Shown here: one piece after another, positions 26,301 through 36,865 of the stretch
Numbering within the stretch: position 1 is the first letter of the stretch
Layout of the letters: every line of letters starts with the position of its first letter
Source: Trichoplax adhaerens
Lineage: Eukaryota > Placozoa > Uniplacotomia > Trichoplacea > Trichoplacidae
DNA: 64,000 nucleotides
Assembly (NCBI RefSeq): GCF_000150275.1
Contig: NW_002060943.1
Coordinates: forward strand, 3,988,008 to 4,052,007
Reading direction: 5' to 3'
The notes under the pieces: model-generated
Seen by the model: only the letters and a program-made list of their open reading frames with translations
Told to the model about the DNA's origin: nothing
The model's database searches: none
Program-made: the position numbers and the translations under genes

Positions 26301-28444
26301 TGAATTTCATCTCTAAGTTACGTACATCGTACTCCTTTTCTAGGTGACTTATTTTATCTAAAACACTATCGATAGTTTCGCATTCTGTTTCTTCTTCTGC
26401 ATTGCTATCTATAATATTAGGAATGATTATAGTGTCAAGAGTAAGTGTTTAATCTGGATTTAGTAGCCAATTTCACCGTAAACCATATAGAAAGCTTACC
26501 ATCCATTATGGATTCTATATTTACATCTTCATAAATATTCTCAAAACTGTCAGATTTGATCTCTTCATGAGAGTTATAAATAAAATCATATGCATCAACA
26601 AAGGAATCATCGGAGCTATCGTTATTGCCGTAATCCATGTCGAAGCTTTCATATACATGATCTTCATTATCCGTTTTCATATGAGAAGTAGATTTTACAT
26701 CTGTGGTATGTGCAACAGTCATGTTGGAATTGTCAACAGAAGGTACGAAATAAGCCGAATCCGAGGACACCTTAGCATTGTCCTCGGTATATTTTTCAGA
26801 CGAAATTTCCTCAGGGATTTCCTCAAGGACTTTGCCAACTGTCAAAAAAATATGCAAAGAATAAGCCACTGATTAATTTATTGTTCTTTATTCGTCAAAG
26901 ACATATAAGAATCATGTATTAAAAAGGATCGTACCTTGCAAAGACTCGTTATCACTATCCACAATAGTTTCCAATTGTTGGTTACTAGCTACAGTAGAAT
27001 TTCTGGAACCCATTATAGAAGCCTGGCTCGAACGACTGAAAGCACTCCTAGCTGCGGATGATGCTGACAACGTGGTGTTCATGGAAAGACCAGAACTTAT
27101 AATATCGATTTTACCTGCAGGATCAACTTCAGCAATAGAAGTTGTTGCAATGGTATGTGATCTAAATCTTTCAGCTTGAATCATAGGAACCCTTTCCTTC
27201 TTTTTAGGTTTACTTGCACCAATGTTACCACTTTCCCAACTTTGCCATAAAGAAGCTAAGCTATCAGATCCTTCTTTAGTAGTGTTAATATCATTTGCAC
27301 GAGCTTCAGATTCTGAGCTCTTCCGATCTACATTTTGATGGTCATCATGATCTGATTTAGACAGGATATTTTGTGAAGAGCTTTGTGTCGGCACCCTAGA
27401 ATTTGCTGGACTGCTGTCTTGATGGGTTTGTAAATTGGTTGCAACCGTATCATTGTCTTCACTAAGATTAGTACTTAAATTTTGATTATCTTGCTTAATG
27501 CCATGATTGAATGATTGAGATTTGGACACTTTTGAATCTAGTTTGAGTAACTGAGAAGATGTAATCTTTGGTTTTGGTTTCAGAGGTGGTGGAGTACGAG
27601 GTTTACCGTCTTCATACAATGTTCCTGAAAGACCAATTACACTACTTGATTTACTCCTTGGTTCAGGAATAGGTGGTGCATGTCGCTTAACTTTATTAGT
27701 GCTTTCAGTATTTAGTGTTGATGCAGTTGCAGAAGACTGGATCGATATGCTCGTAGAGCCCTCCGTAATAACGGATGTAGTTGATGCTAGTTGTTGATGA
27801 GGTGTCGGTACAGGAGGAGCGAATTGCTTTTTGACTCTACTTTCACTGTAGGATTTATTTAAACGTTTATTTTGCAATAGGATGGGATCGATCTTGGGTT
27901 TGGGTGAAATAGGAGGTTTCTTGACTTTTAATTGAGGACTACTAGTCGATTCTGTGGCATGTGGTAAGCTGGAGTCTTTGGTTTGTACATTGGTGTCATC
28001 ATTATTGTCCACCTTAGATATAGTCGGTGTTGAAGGTGTGATAGTGTAATCGTTATTATTGTAAGAATCGTCATGGTAATCAGTTGTAGCAGTAGGTTGT
28101 TGAAAGCTTTCAGCTACAAACGATGAAGGAAATATACCATGACGTCCATCCATTTCGCCTCGATACCAATTCTCGTCGATCTGTTCCGTAACAGTAATGA
28201 CATCCCCTCGTGTGAAGGGTAAATCGCCACCAACATCGCCACGGAAATCATCAGTAGCAATAAATTGGGAGGATATTTCTCGAGTGAAACTAACAGGGAA
28301 AATTCCAATGTTTTCACCTAATTTGCCTTTCCACCAATTACTATCTACCTCTTCTAGTATACATATCAAATCACCACATTTAAATGGCAGATCACCTTCA
28401 TGTTCACCTTGAAATTCAGTAACAGCTTTAAGCAATGAAGACAT
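23379..28444 (-). CDS. SH3-SH3-DH-BAR Rho guanine nucleotide exchange factor (DNMBP/Tuba-like)
   Basis: Sixteen exons join in frame to 1198 residues: 28444-26935, 26838-26500, 26408-26326, 26183-26051, 25972-25691, 25605-25514, 25449-25394, 25305-25212, 25093-24985, 24905-24781, 24574-24470, 24393-24262, 24176-24015, 23921-23736, 23647-23492, 23411-23379. Two SH3 domains (about 1-55 and 59-111; both with the NWW/NWY and GIFP signatures) are followed by a proline-rich region with four PPxPxP-type ligands (about 170-300), an acidic stretch (about 505-615), a coiled coil, a DH domain (about 710-900, signature KPVQRVLKYPLLVGELIQ) and a BAR domain (about 905-1140, with FSNPQKLIKK and a last helix before a Ser/Thr tail). 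This is the Tuba/ARHGEF37/38 class, which activates Cdc42 at curved membranes and links dynamin or actin regulators. No SH3 follows the BAR domain. The last exon (10 residues) is the least certain. Confidence 0.88.
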
Positions 28445-31400
28445 AATCAGTAGGCCAAGTATGCTTACATCAAGTACGTCTATCTCTGTCTCTCGACTTG
28501 CAATCCGTACAATTCTAATTGATGAACACAGGTTGTACTGTAGTTAACAACGATTGATACTTCAATTATACAATAATTTGCTTTTGTTGAATAACTATCA
28601 AACGCTTTAAACTAGTCCAGACGTTTATTGAACCAATTCAACGAATAAACACAATTTCAATGAGCCGACCATAAAATGATAATACTGTATTGAATTAAGC
28701 CTTCCTTCAATTTTCTGTCACTGTACATTGAAAAATTGCACGACATGTAAGAAAGATGGAGGAAATTGCTACGACCATGTCAGCCAATTGATGTAAAATA
28801 AAATATTCAACGTCACTTAATCAACCCAAGTTACAACAAGTAAAAACAAATACCTTCATTAAAAGCTCTAAAATCAAAGAAGGAATGAAAAAAAATTGGA
28901 ATTGCTGTCTTTGAAAAAATTGATCTTTCAAAGCTCGGAATCACTGGCGTACAGTTAGTTATTAATGGGAGGTAGGAAGGTGCAGAGAGCGTAAAATACC
29001 AGCAAGTGAAGTGAAATTTCCATACCATACGTACGTCGGGTGTGGATTCTCAGTGAAAATAATATAGAGACCGAACCGTCGTCCACTGTATGGTACTGTA
29101 TCGTACCGTATCGTAGAATCATTGACGTCTCGATGACTGAACCGTTGTTTTATCTCCTTTACAAGGTGACGTACAGGGTCGTGTCTCCAGCCCGTTGAGA
29201 TATCAGTTTTTTCTTATACTGTACACTGTACAGTTATCTTTACGCCGTAGCCTATCCCAGTCTGGATCGTGCTGTGAACTTATGCATGACTCGATCTCTT
29301 GAGTCCGAGATGTACTGTAGGTTGTTTAATACGCGTCAGCTGGAGCATACTGTCGTCGCATACGGAACTGTAACTACCGTGCAACACGATACTGAGGGTG
29401 AGTGACCGTAGTGTGTTGATGACTCCATACTGCTGTACTGTACACTGTACAGTACAGTAGTTCATACAGTACTGTACATGTACCGTGTACCATTCCATTA
29501 TGTCACTTTCGGGCAATATTTTTCTTTAAAAATACAGTAAAGCTATAATAGAATGATATATTTGGTTGATGGAGAGATTCTGAAAGATTTGAATCTGGTA
29601 AAGTTAGCAAGTTAAACTTGTTTTTAAGTCCATAAATAATGAAAGTATCACTGACCGTTACTGTATATCCCCATTTATGAATGATATCAGTAAAGTGAGT
29701 GTTGGCGCAAAACATCTCGAGTGTCTTTACTTGGTACTGTAGAAAATTTCGCGTTTAATTTGATTTTATGATTAAACCATACTGTGTAAAGGAAAAATTT
29801 AGATGTCAAGTTAAAATGTAACTCAAATGCTATGGAATGTAACAACTCTTAATCCAGTATTAATCAGCATTTGGTTATTAAGATTACTGGTTGATGCTTT
29901 TCAAAGTGACAAAATACTTTGATACACACTGTATGTTGACATAACAGTACAATGCGTCGTACGTCGCAAGACAAATGACGGTCAATGAGTTAACGAGTGA
30001 AGAATGAGCACACTTCCGTATCGATTCAGATGCGATCCGGTTGTGGGCCATGCCATGTTTGTTTGCGATGATTGCAGCAATTTTCCAACCATATAAATAT
30101 CGCTTAGTACACCCACAGAAATGAATAAAATAAATGCATGCCAAATGTAAATAAATCAATGAAACAGGAAAAGGATTTAAAATTGAACATGAAATGAATT
30201 CATTTTATTCACTTGGCATACTATGTATGCCAAAAATAAATAAATCAATGAAACAGGAAAAGGATTTAAAATTGACCATAAGATGAAATCATTTTATTCA
30301 CTTGGCATACTATGTATGCCAAAAATAAATAAATCAATGAAACAGGAAAAGGATTTAAAATTGAACATGAAATGAATTCATTTTATTCACTTGGCATACT
30401 ATGTATGCCAAAAATAAATAAATCAATAAAACAGGAAAAAGATTTAAAATTGAACATGAAATAAATTCGTTTTATTCACTAGGCATACTATGTATGTCCA
30501 AAGTAAATAAATCAATGAAACAGGAAAGGGATTTAAAATTCAACATAAAATTGATCGTACACGTACAATGACGTAATAAGAAGGAAGATGAGTACCAGAG
30601 TTACGAGTATTAACCAGTGTCGGGCAAGCGTTTAACCAGTCATATTATGGAGATTCAAATTATCAATAAAGTACATTTCGCAACCATTATTTATAATTAT
30701 GCAATAGGTTGCACTAACAAGATAGAGATTCTATATTCACAACTAAGTTCCTTCAAATGCACTGTACCATCTGTACATACGTATATTAAACGTGCACTAA
30801 AATATTAATAACGGAAACGTAGAACAGTTAATTCTATTATGTAATTAATTATAAATCAGCGATATTGATGCTTTTAAAGTCAGTTATAGTACCCCCTAGA
30901 GTACAATTTACAGTAGAGTCTAACTGAAATACTGTATAGGATTGACAAAGTTGGTATCTCTATTAAGAGTATGTTCAACATACACAGCAGGCTCAACCAT
31001 GTTGATATCGATATCTTATATACTCAGCGTAAAAGACTTCAACAATGATACATCACTCTTATAGTCTATAACTCCAATTTTATGTCACTTTTCAAAGTGT
31101 AAGAATTTAAGAAATCAAATTCCAGACGAAGATAAATAAATTATCCATTTAGCCTCTTTTAATGAGTAGTATACAAGAGTACGGTATATACGTATTACAG
31201 TTATTAGGAACCTTATTGCTCCATGGTATATTAAGTTTCCGATATTTACACAAACAGTCAGTAGTTCATATGAATTGCATAAAATAGAATACATCATCAA
31301 TCAATCAATGCTAATACATTTGACACTTAAACTAATACAAGCAAGTATATTGAATAATAACTATGACAACTAAATCGCAATAATTCATATGGTAGCAATA

Positions 31401-31509
31401 TTAACTCAAGGTATATTACTCTTTTAATAAACGATTTTAAAGCAATGTAAAATTCGTTTCAAAAATTTAATTATTAGAATAAATATTTCTGAACAACAAA
31501 TTATTCAAT
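28445..31509. other. Spacer upstream of the DH-BAR gene
   Basis: No gene found. It contains the presumed promoter of the DH-BAR gene, clusters of GTACTGTACA palindromes at about 29085-29110, 29215-29235 and 29430-29485, and an 89-bp tandem repeat (30136-30545). Confidence 0.5.
30136..30545. repeat. 89-bp tandem repeat, about 4.6 copies
   Basis: The marker ATAAATCAAT recurs at 30151, 30240, 30329, 30418 and 30507, an exact 89-bp period. Units contain GAAACAGGAAAAGGATTTAA, a CATTTTATTCACTTGGCATA segment and a TATGTATGCC end; GGCATACTATGTATGCC forms a short near-palindrome in each unit. The outer copies are more diverged. There is no CRISPR-type spacer variation. Confidence 0.9.
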
Positions 31510-33467
31510 CTATTGAGAAGCAGATAAGCTACTCAAATAATTTTTAAATTGTTCTTCAGATTCTTCTATCATTCGCATTTTCATATCTTCCTTCATGTGA
31601 GCACTAAGTAATTCTATTAGAGTCTTTTTCAGCTATAAAAAATCAGTAATCAAGTGGGGTTAGTCAGCACATAACAATAGTGATACACAATCAGTCTAAT
31701 TTATTACTGTGACTACATAGGTATTTTTTAATCATAGTCGTCCTTACTATTTCTTGTGCTGCATCTTTAAGTAATCCGTACATAATGCTATTGCTTTTAG
31801 TCGGTTCACAGCTATCTTCAATTGCGTTATGTTGATATAATAATACGCTTAGCATAATATCTGCAGATATACGAAACGATAATCAAAGTACAAGATTAAT
31901 CATTTTAGCAGACAGTAGAAGAAGATGCAGTTGAAATTATGATAGCTTCTTAACAGAAATGTCAAATTCATATTCTTCAAATTTAGAGATAACCACTACC
32001 ACTTTTAACTAAACCCGGTTATAAGGTTATTGAATCTAATATATCAACTTCTCACCTTCAATAACCCTTTCAGACGCTAGCCTAAATACTATATCTTTAC
32101 CACTACAGCTAAACATTTGATCCAATAAAACATCCAACATAACATGATCTGCTAACCTTTCTTGCGTTTGGTACAAAACCTATCATTGCACAAAAAAATA
32201 ATTTTACTGCACCTTCTCGTGTGTTACACACTAGATTATTCCTTAGGCGTATAATTAAAATGGACTTTTATAGTACGTGATTTCTACATGCCATAGTACC
32301 TTACAATGCTTACATTAACCCTATATTGATGTGTTAATGATGTTTTAGCTATTTACATTAAGTAAAATAGTTTTACCGTATCTCTTTCTTTTCTCGTAAG
32401 CTTTAGCTCATCTGCAATAACATGGCTGCAATCCAGCATGATAACTTCGTTAATAACTTCATCAATTATTTTATCGGCAATCTCCTCTACGGTATCGCTA
32501 GTTATCTACTCAATAATAGGACATAACGAAAAAATTAAGCTACTTGTTATCTGTTTCTAGTTAAATCACATTTAAGCAGTAAAGCAGCCCTCATTCATGA
32601 AATCATCTCAGTCATTGCATATCAACAAAATGCATAGTTTTAAGTATAAAAAAGCTTACCTCTTCCTTTGTGATTTGCTCATGAATTATGCTATAAGTAT
32701 CACTGGTGAAGCTGTGAGATAGATCATAAAACACGAAATTGTAGCATTGAATCAAATTAACAAAGTATTTTTCTGATCGTTTCGCACTAACATCGGGTTC
32801 TAATTGCTGATACACTAATTTTCTAAAAGTTCATGGATCAAGTTATTAGCTCCTGCGTTAACTGCAGCTCGTGATTGTTATACGCATACAATATACAGGC
32901 ATACGCAATAAAATAGTTTCTGATATAAATAAAGAGAGCATTACTTAGAAAAGATACTGCTATAATGTAACTTGTAGGACCTAAAATAAAATTACATATG
33001 TCAAGACTTATTACTATCAATATGATTTTGATTATTATGTTCAATTAGCCATTTTCCTCAAATTGTACCTCAATGGTGTAGCGTAACACAGAATTATACT
33101 GTACAAGAGATCAATTTCCAATACGCCATTCTGTAATACTGAACAATACTATATATGCATACTGTATATTCACGCAGGTAGGAGGTCATATTTACTAATA
33201 TTTTCGCGCTGTAAATAATAGTTCACTACAATATCACAACAACTCTTACATTCGTTGTGGAGTAGAGACATCCGTAACGTCGACATCGCTTGTATTTTTA
33301 TTCGTATTGAATGTACTCCGTAAAGGTAAGGAATCTAGCGAAGGTATTTGTCTGTTATTAGTAGATATCGTAGGCGGATCAATAGTATGACCATCACTGA
33401 TTTTTAGTTTGCCTCTTGCTAGCAATAATTGAGGAGTTTCTTGATGTATCCAATCCTCCTGCATCAT
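31510..33467 (-). CDS. Predicted helical protein of 289 residues, family not recognised
   Basis: Six exons join in phase: 33467-33250, 32822-32660, 32505-32377, 32179-32056, 31860-31748, 31632-31510. The start is fixed by an in-frame TGA just upstream with no AG acceptor between it and the ATG-ATG. The first 72 residues are polar and disordered. The rest is almost wholly alpha-helical with regularly spaced Ile/Val/Leu, including TSDTVEEIADKIIDEVINEV and a Lys/Glu-rich C-terminal helix ending in SLSASQ. No enzyme motif, signal peptide or membrane segment is visible. The third exon's helix fits the hydrophobic spacing of PKA-anchoring helices. Splice sites are good (GTAAGC, GTAAAA, GTGAGA, GTAAGG), so the gene is likely real even though no homolog is named. 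Confidence 0.7.
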
Positions 33468-34859
33468 TGTAGTGAATCAATGAACTACTCTAAAACTCGC
33501 GTTTCACTTTTTACTGGTACAGCATCACTAGGGACGTTTCTGGTTTCCCAGGAAACTTACAGTACAATGCGGTACAGTACACAGCAAGCTAAACTGTACA
33601 GTATGTACTGTAGGTGTTTGCATCTCCAATTGTCCATGGTGTTTGTGAACGTCAAGGACCGTCAATCAACAGCATCGATAACATCTGCTACAGTACGCAA
33701 CAGGTCTGCGCGAGTACACGGTATAAAGTTACTGAACCTCTGACAGGTCTATCAAATGGTAATACTATCTGTTAAATGAGCACATTATCGTAAACCGTCA
33801 GCAAAGCGACGGGAGTTTGTACCAGTGTACTTTACATGTTCAGTGTTCTGCACATATCACAGCGAATATTTAAGTAAAATAGTATTAAATTATCCCAACG
33901 ATTGCACTGAAATGTATTTTACTTCGATAAGATACGAGTGTACCCGTCCCGTAGAGCCTATTGTGCGACGTGCGTGCTTGATCAAGTAGTGGCGACTGCC
34001 GAATAAGCAGTACGTGTAATTAAAGCAGAAGTTCAAATGCTAGCATAGAGTATAGACTACATACTGACGTACTGAATATACTGTACATGAACTAGAGATA
34101 TACGAGTATTTAGCAAGTTTTAATAGCACGTCAAAAGTACTGTACAGTGTATAGTATCAACTGAAACTGTCACGTTGAAGTCTACCCTGTTGAGATAGTA
34201 ACAAGATGATTTTCTAACCACGTTTTGATTTAGAGGTTGATTTTGATATTTTTGTAATGTGCCAGGTCATATACATATATTAGATCCAAGACTATGTAGG
34301 ATAACAATCAAACACGACATACAGATGATTCAGAATAAGGTTTTATTGCGAAAATACAGGATCAAGATCGATATTCCGAGATAGCTATGTAACAACTAAT
34401 GTAGAGTATATGTACTGTATTATATAGCAAAAGCAATACTATTTACTATTTAACAGTCTTATACTGTACAGTACAACTGAAAACATATAATTGTATAAGC
34501 TAAATCAGGCCCAAACTAGATAAGAGCTCTATATTTGGTTGTAGCCTAATAACTCAGGAATACCAATTTGGTTCTTATTTCTCTAGATATTCTATACTTT
34601 TCCGGTATATCTTAGGAGATATCCTTCTACGAGTATATATATAAATACTATACAGGAATTTCAACGGAATACAACTTTGATTATTGAATTAACGAAGGGG
34701 AGACATCGAAAATAATCAGATTGTATGCAGTTAGGCTCCAGTACGTATACTCTGCAACTACAGTACATTGCTTCATAATATAATTATCATAGTCCTTATC
34801 TACTTGTACTGTAGTCAATGTTCCTACACATATCACAGTTTTTCATTTATTTAATGTTC
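33468..34859. other. Spacer with palindromic GTACTGTAC motifs
   Basis: No exon seen. GTACAGTA-type palindromes occur at about 33560-33615, 34138-34152 and 34462-34475. The left end should hold the promoter of the 289-residue helical protein gene. Confidence 0.4.
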
Positions 34860-35159
34860 TCAATTATCTGGCAGTTTTTCTTTATTTCTAGGAGGATCAT
34901 TCTTATGTATCAGCTTGGTTTCCATTTTTCTTCTTGTTTCAGTAGATGTATTTCCATGTGTCCGTTTGTACTCAAAGTTTTCTATATTTTTTAATTTACC
35001 AGACCTTTCATGTTCGCCTTTTCTTCTTGCGAGGTTATTTGTTTCACCCACATACTTGACGTCATTTTTAGAATTAGTATGTCTATAAACGCCTTGACTT
35101 GATGGCGGTGGATTAGATCCGGAAGGATCACTCTTGTTATATCGACCAGCAGGTATCAT
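34860..35159 (-). CDS. Intronless GIY-YIG-like nuclease-fold ORF (99 residues)
   Basis: The ORF runs uninterrupted from ATG at 35159 to its stop. After a Gly/Ser/Pro-rich lead (1-23) it reads GVYRH, then KYVGETNNLARRKGEHERSG: the paired GVY and YVG tyrosines, the Arg after the first helix and the EH that follows are in GIY-YIG/URI order. A further helix (RRKMETKLI) supplies the usual catalytic Glu, and PPRNK gives the late Asn. At 99 residues it is just the catalytic core. Such stand-alone domains are typical of bacterial, phage and polymorphic-toxin nucleases; a GIY-YIG domain also ends many Penelope-like retroelements. The absence of introns and its isolation in a repeat-rich spacer suggest a transferred or mobile origin. 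Expression is unproven. Confidence 0.55.
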   Translation of the reverse strand: MIPAGRYNKSDPSGSNPPPSSQGVYRHTNSKNDVKYVGETNNLARRKGEHERSGKLKNIENFEYKRTHGNTSTETRRKMETKLIHKNDPPRNKEKLPDN

Positions 35160-36865
35160 CGCCGTAATATTCTTTTCTTCGAGCTAAATTAATCCGCTGT
35201 CGTCTGTAATAAGTCCTCGAACAAATGTAGAGAATAGAAGGACACTTGAAGTGCGAACTAATAAAATATGACAGCAACGTTCATGTATATATAATCTCTA
35301 CTGTACTATCATGGAATATTCTAGAACTTACTAGTAGTTATTAAAATATACATAGAATGAGTATTCTCGAAGGTTCTGCATACAGTACATATGAGGTTCG
35401 AATACGTGCGCATCTAAGACTGATCCTTACGAAGTCATTCTACAGTACTAATCCTAGTACAAGTCTACATTGTACAGTATCTTAGCCAGTATTGTATAAT
35501 TAATGTTAATGTTATTTTAACGTTATATCAAATTTCATAAGTACCTTCAAAAAGTACCAAGGACTACTAGATGCAATTTAGTAGTCCATGACAGTACTGT
35601 ACACTGTACACTACAGTGTAGTGTTATCGTTCACAGAATGATGGATGATTCTGTGAGAAAAGTTCAAATAATTGACGTTTTACCGGATGGCGGTCTGGTA
35701 TTTCAGATCCTGAACTCTCTCGCATGAATGTACGGTAACATACAGCATATGAATAAATCTATTTGGAAACAACAAACTCGAAGGAGAAAAAGCAAGAAAG
35801 TTCTATTTTTGAAGTCATGTCATATCGCCGCAAAAGTTGCTAACTGTAAATATTACGTCCATAGAATTTTTTTTCTTACTCTATGATTACGTCATACGCA
35901 CAGTATACTGTCCATTTTATACGAGTACAGTACAGTACCAGCTGAATGTGTTGGTATCAATGCAGTCCATACGTTTGTACTGTTTTGTATTACTAATACG
36001 AAGGTATGTCCAAAAATGTGGCACCAATTTACGGAAAGTTTACGGAAAATGGAACGGAATTCCTACTTTCTGGAACATACTGCGCAGTGTACAGTACAAT
36101 TGAAGTGTACATTAAAGGGTCTCTACTCTCTAGTGTACATTTGTACTAATTTATGGAATGGAACATAAAACATGCGCACGCGATACAAGTGTTCCACTGT
36201 AGTGTACTGTATTTTGGTAAGATCAGGGACTACTGTACAGTACTAAAAGGAAAGAAAGAGGGACTCAAAGCGGCCATCAATGTGCCATTAATATTACAGA
36301 CATGCGGATACACTTGAAATAACCCCAAAAAGTGATCGGCCTCCACATAATTACTAGTATACGAGTAGTCAGCGATTGCTTTACGTCAGTGCTCCATACA
36401 ATCCCAATGTTGGCTGTTTAACAGCCTTTTCTTTCTACTGTACTTTGTATTGTACTGTACAGCACAGCATAACAAGTACAGTACAGTACAGTACAGTACT
36501 GTAGACCTGACTGTAGCTATCTTCACCAGAATCACGACAACAGTACAGTACAGCGTACTGTACACTGTACAGTGCCGTACTGTACACTGTACGGTAGTCC
36601 TGGGAAGTTCTGGATTTGCAGAATGTGATGATCACATGATCATCGGATGCGCTTGCGTTGATACTAGTGTCGAGCATTCCATATGTCACCAATCTCTTCC
36701 AAAGCTCCGTCAAGTTGGAGCAGTTGTGCTGGTTGAAATCGCTGCTTGTTGCTCGATTCGACATTTACCTTGATTCAAATTGATATAATTCACCTGTAAG
36801 TATTCAGTGGACAACGATTGCCATCATAAATGGGTATGATATAAGTTCTTTTCTATTTTAGATCC
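35160..36865. other. Spacer and 5' region of ATP6V1C
   Basis: Dense GTACTGTACAGTAC palindromes at about 35590-35625, 35925-35940, 36185-36245 and especially 36437-36600. The 5' untranslated region of ATP6V1C ends here and contains a 66-bp intron (36796-36861, GTAAGT...TTTTAG). Open frames across 36435-36773 on both strands are products of the palindromes. Confidence 0.55.
36437..36600. repeat. Dense cluster of GTACTGTACAGTAC palindromes
   Basis: The stretch is built from repeated GTACA/TGTAC pentamers, including GTACAGTACAGTACAGTAC and two GTACTGTACACTGTAC palindromes about 25 bp apart. It lies roughly 200-360 bp before the 5' intron of ATP6V1C. Comparable but looser clusters lie at 29430-29485 and 47640-47890. 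Confidence 0.8.

Noticed and set aside
30136-30545. CRISPR-like regularly spaced repeats
   Set aside because: The whole 89-bp unit is repeated, with no unique spacers, in a eukaryotic context; this is an ordinary tandem repeat.
35396-35410. GGTTCGAATAC, resembling a tRNA T-loop
   Set aside because: No acceptor stem, D-arm or A-box can be built around it on either strand.
36435-36773. Overlapping open frames of over 100 codons on both strands
   Set aside because: They mirror each other across the GTACTGTAC palindromes, which lack stops in several frames, and show no protein-like composition.
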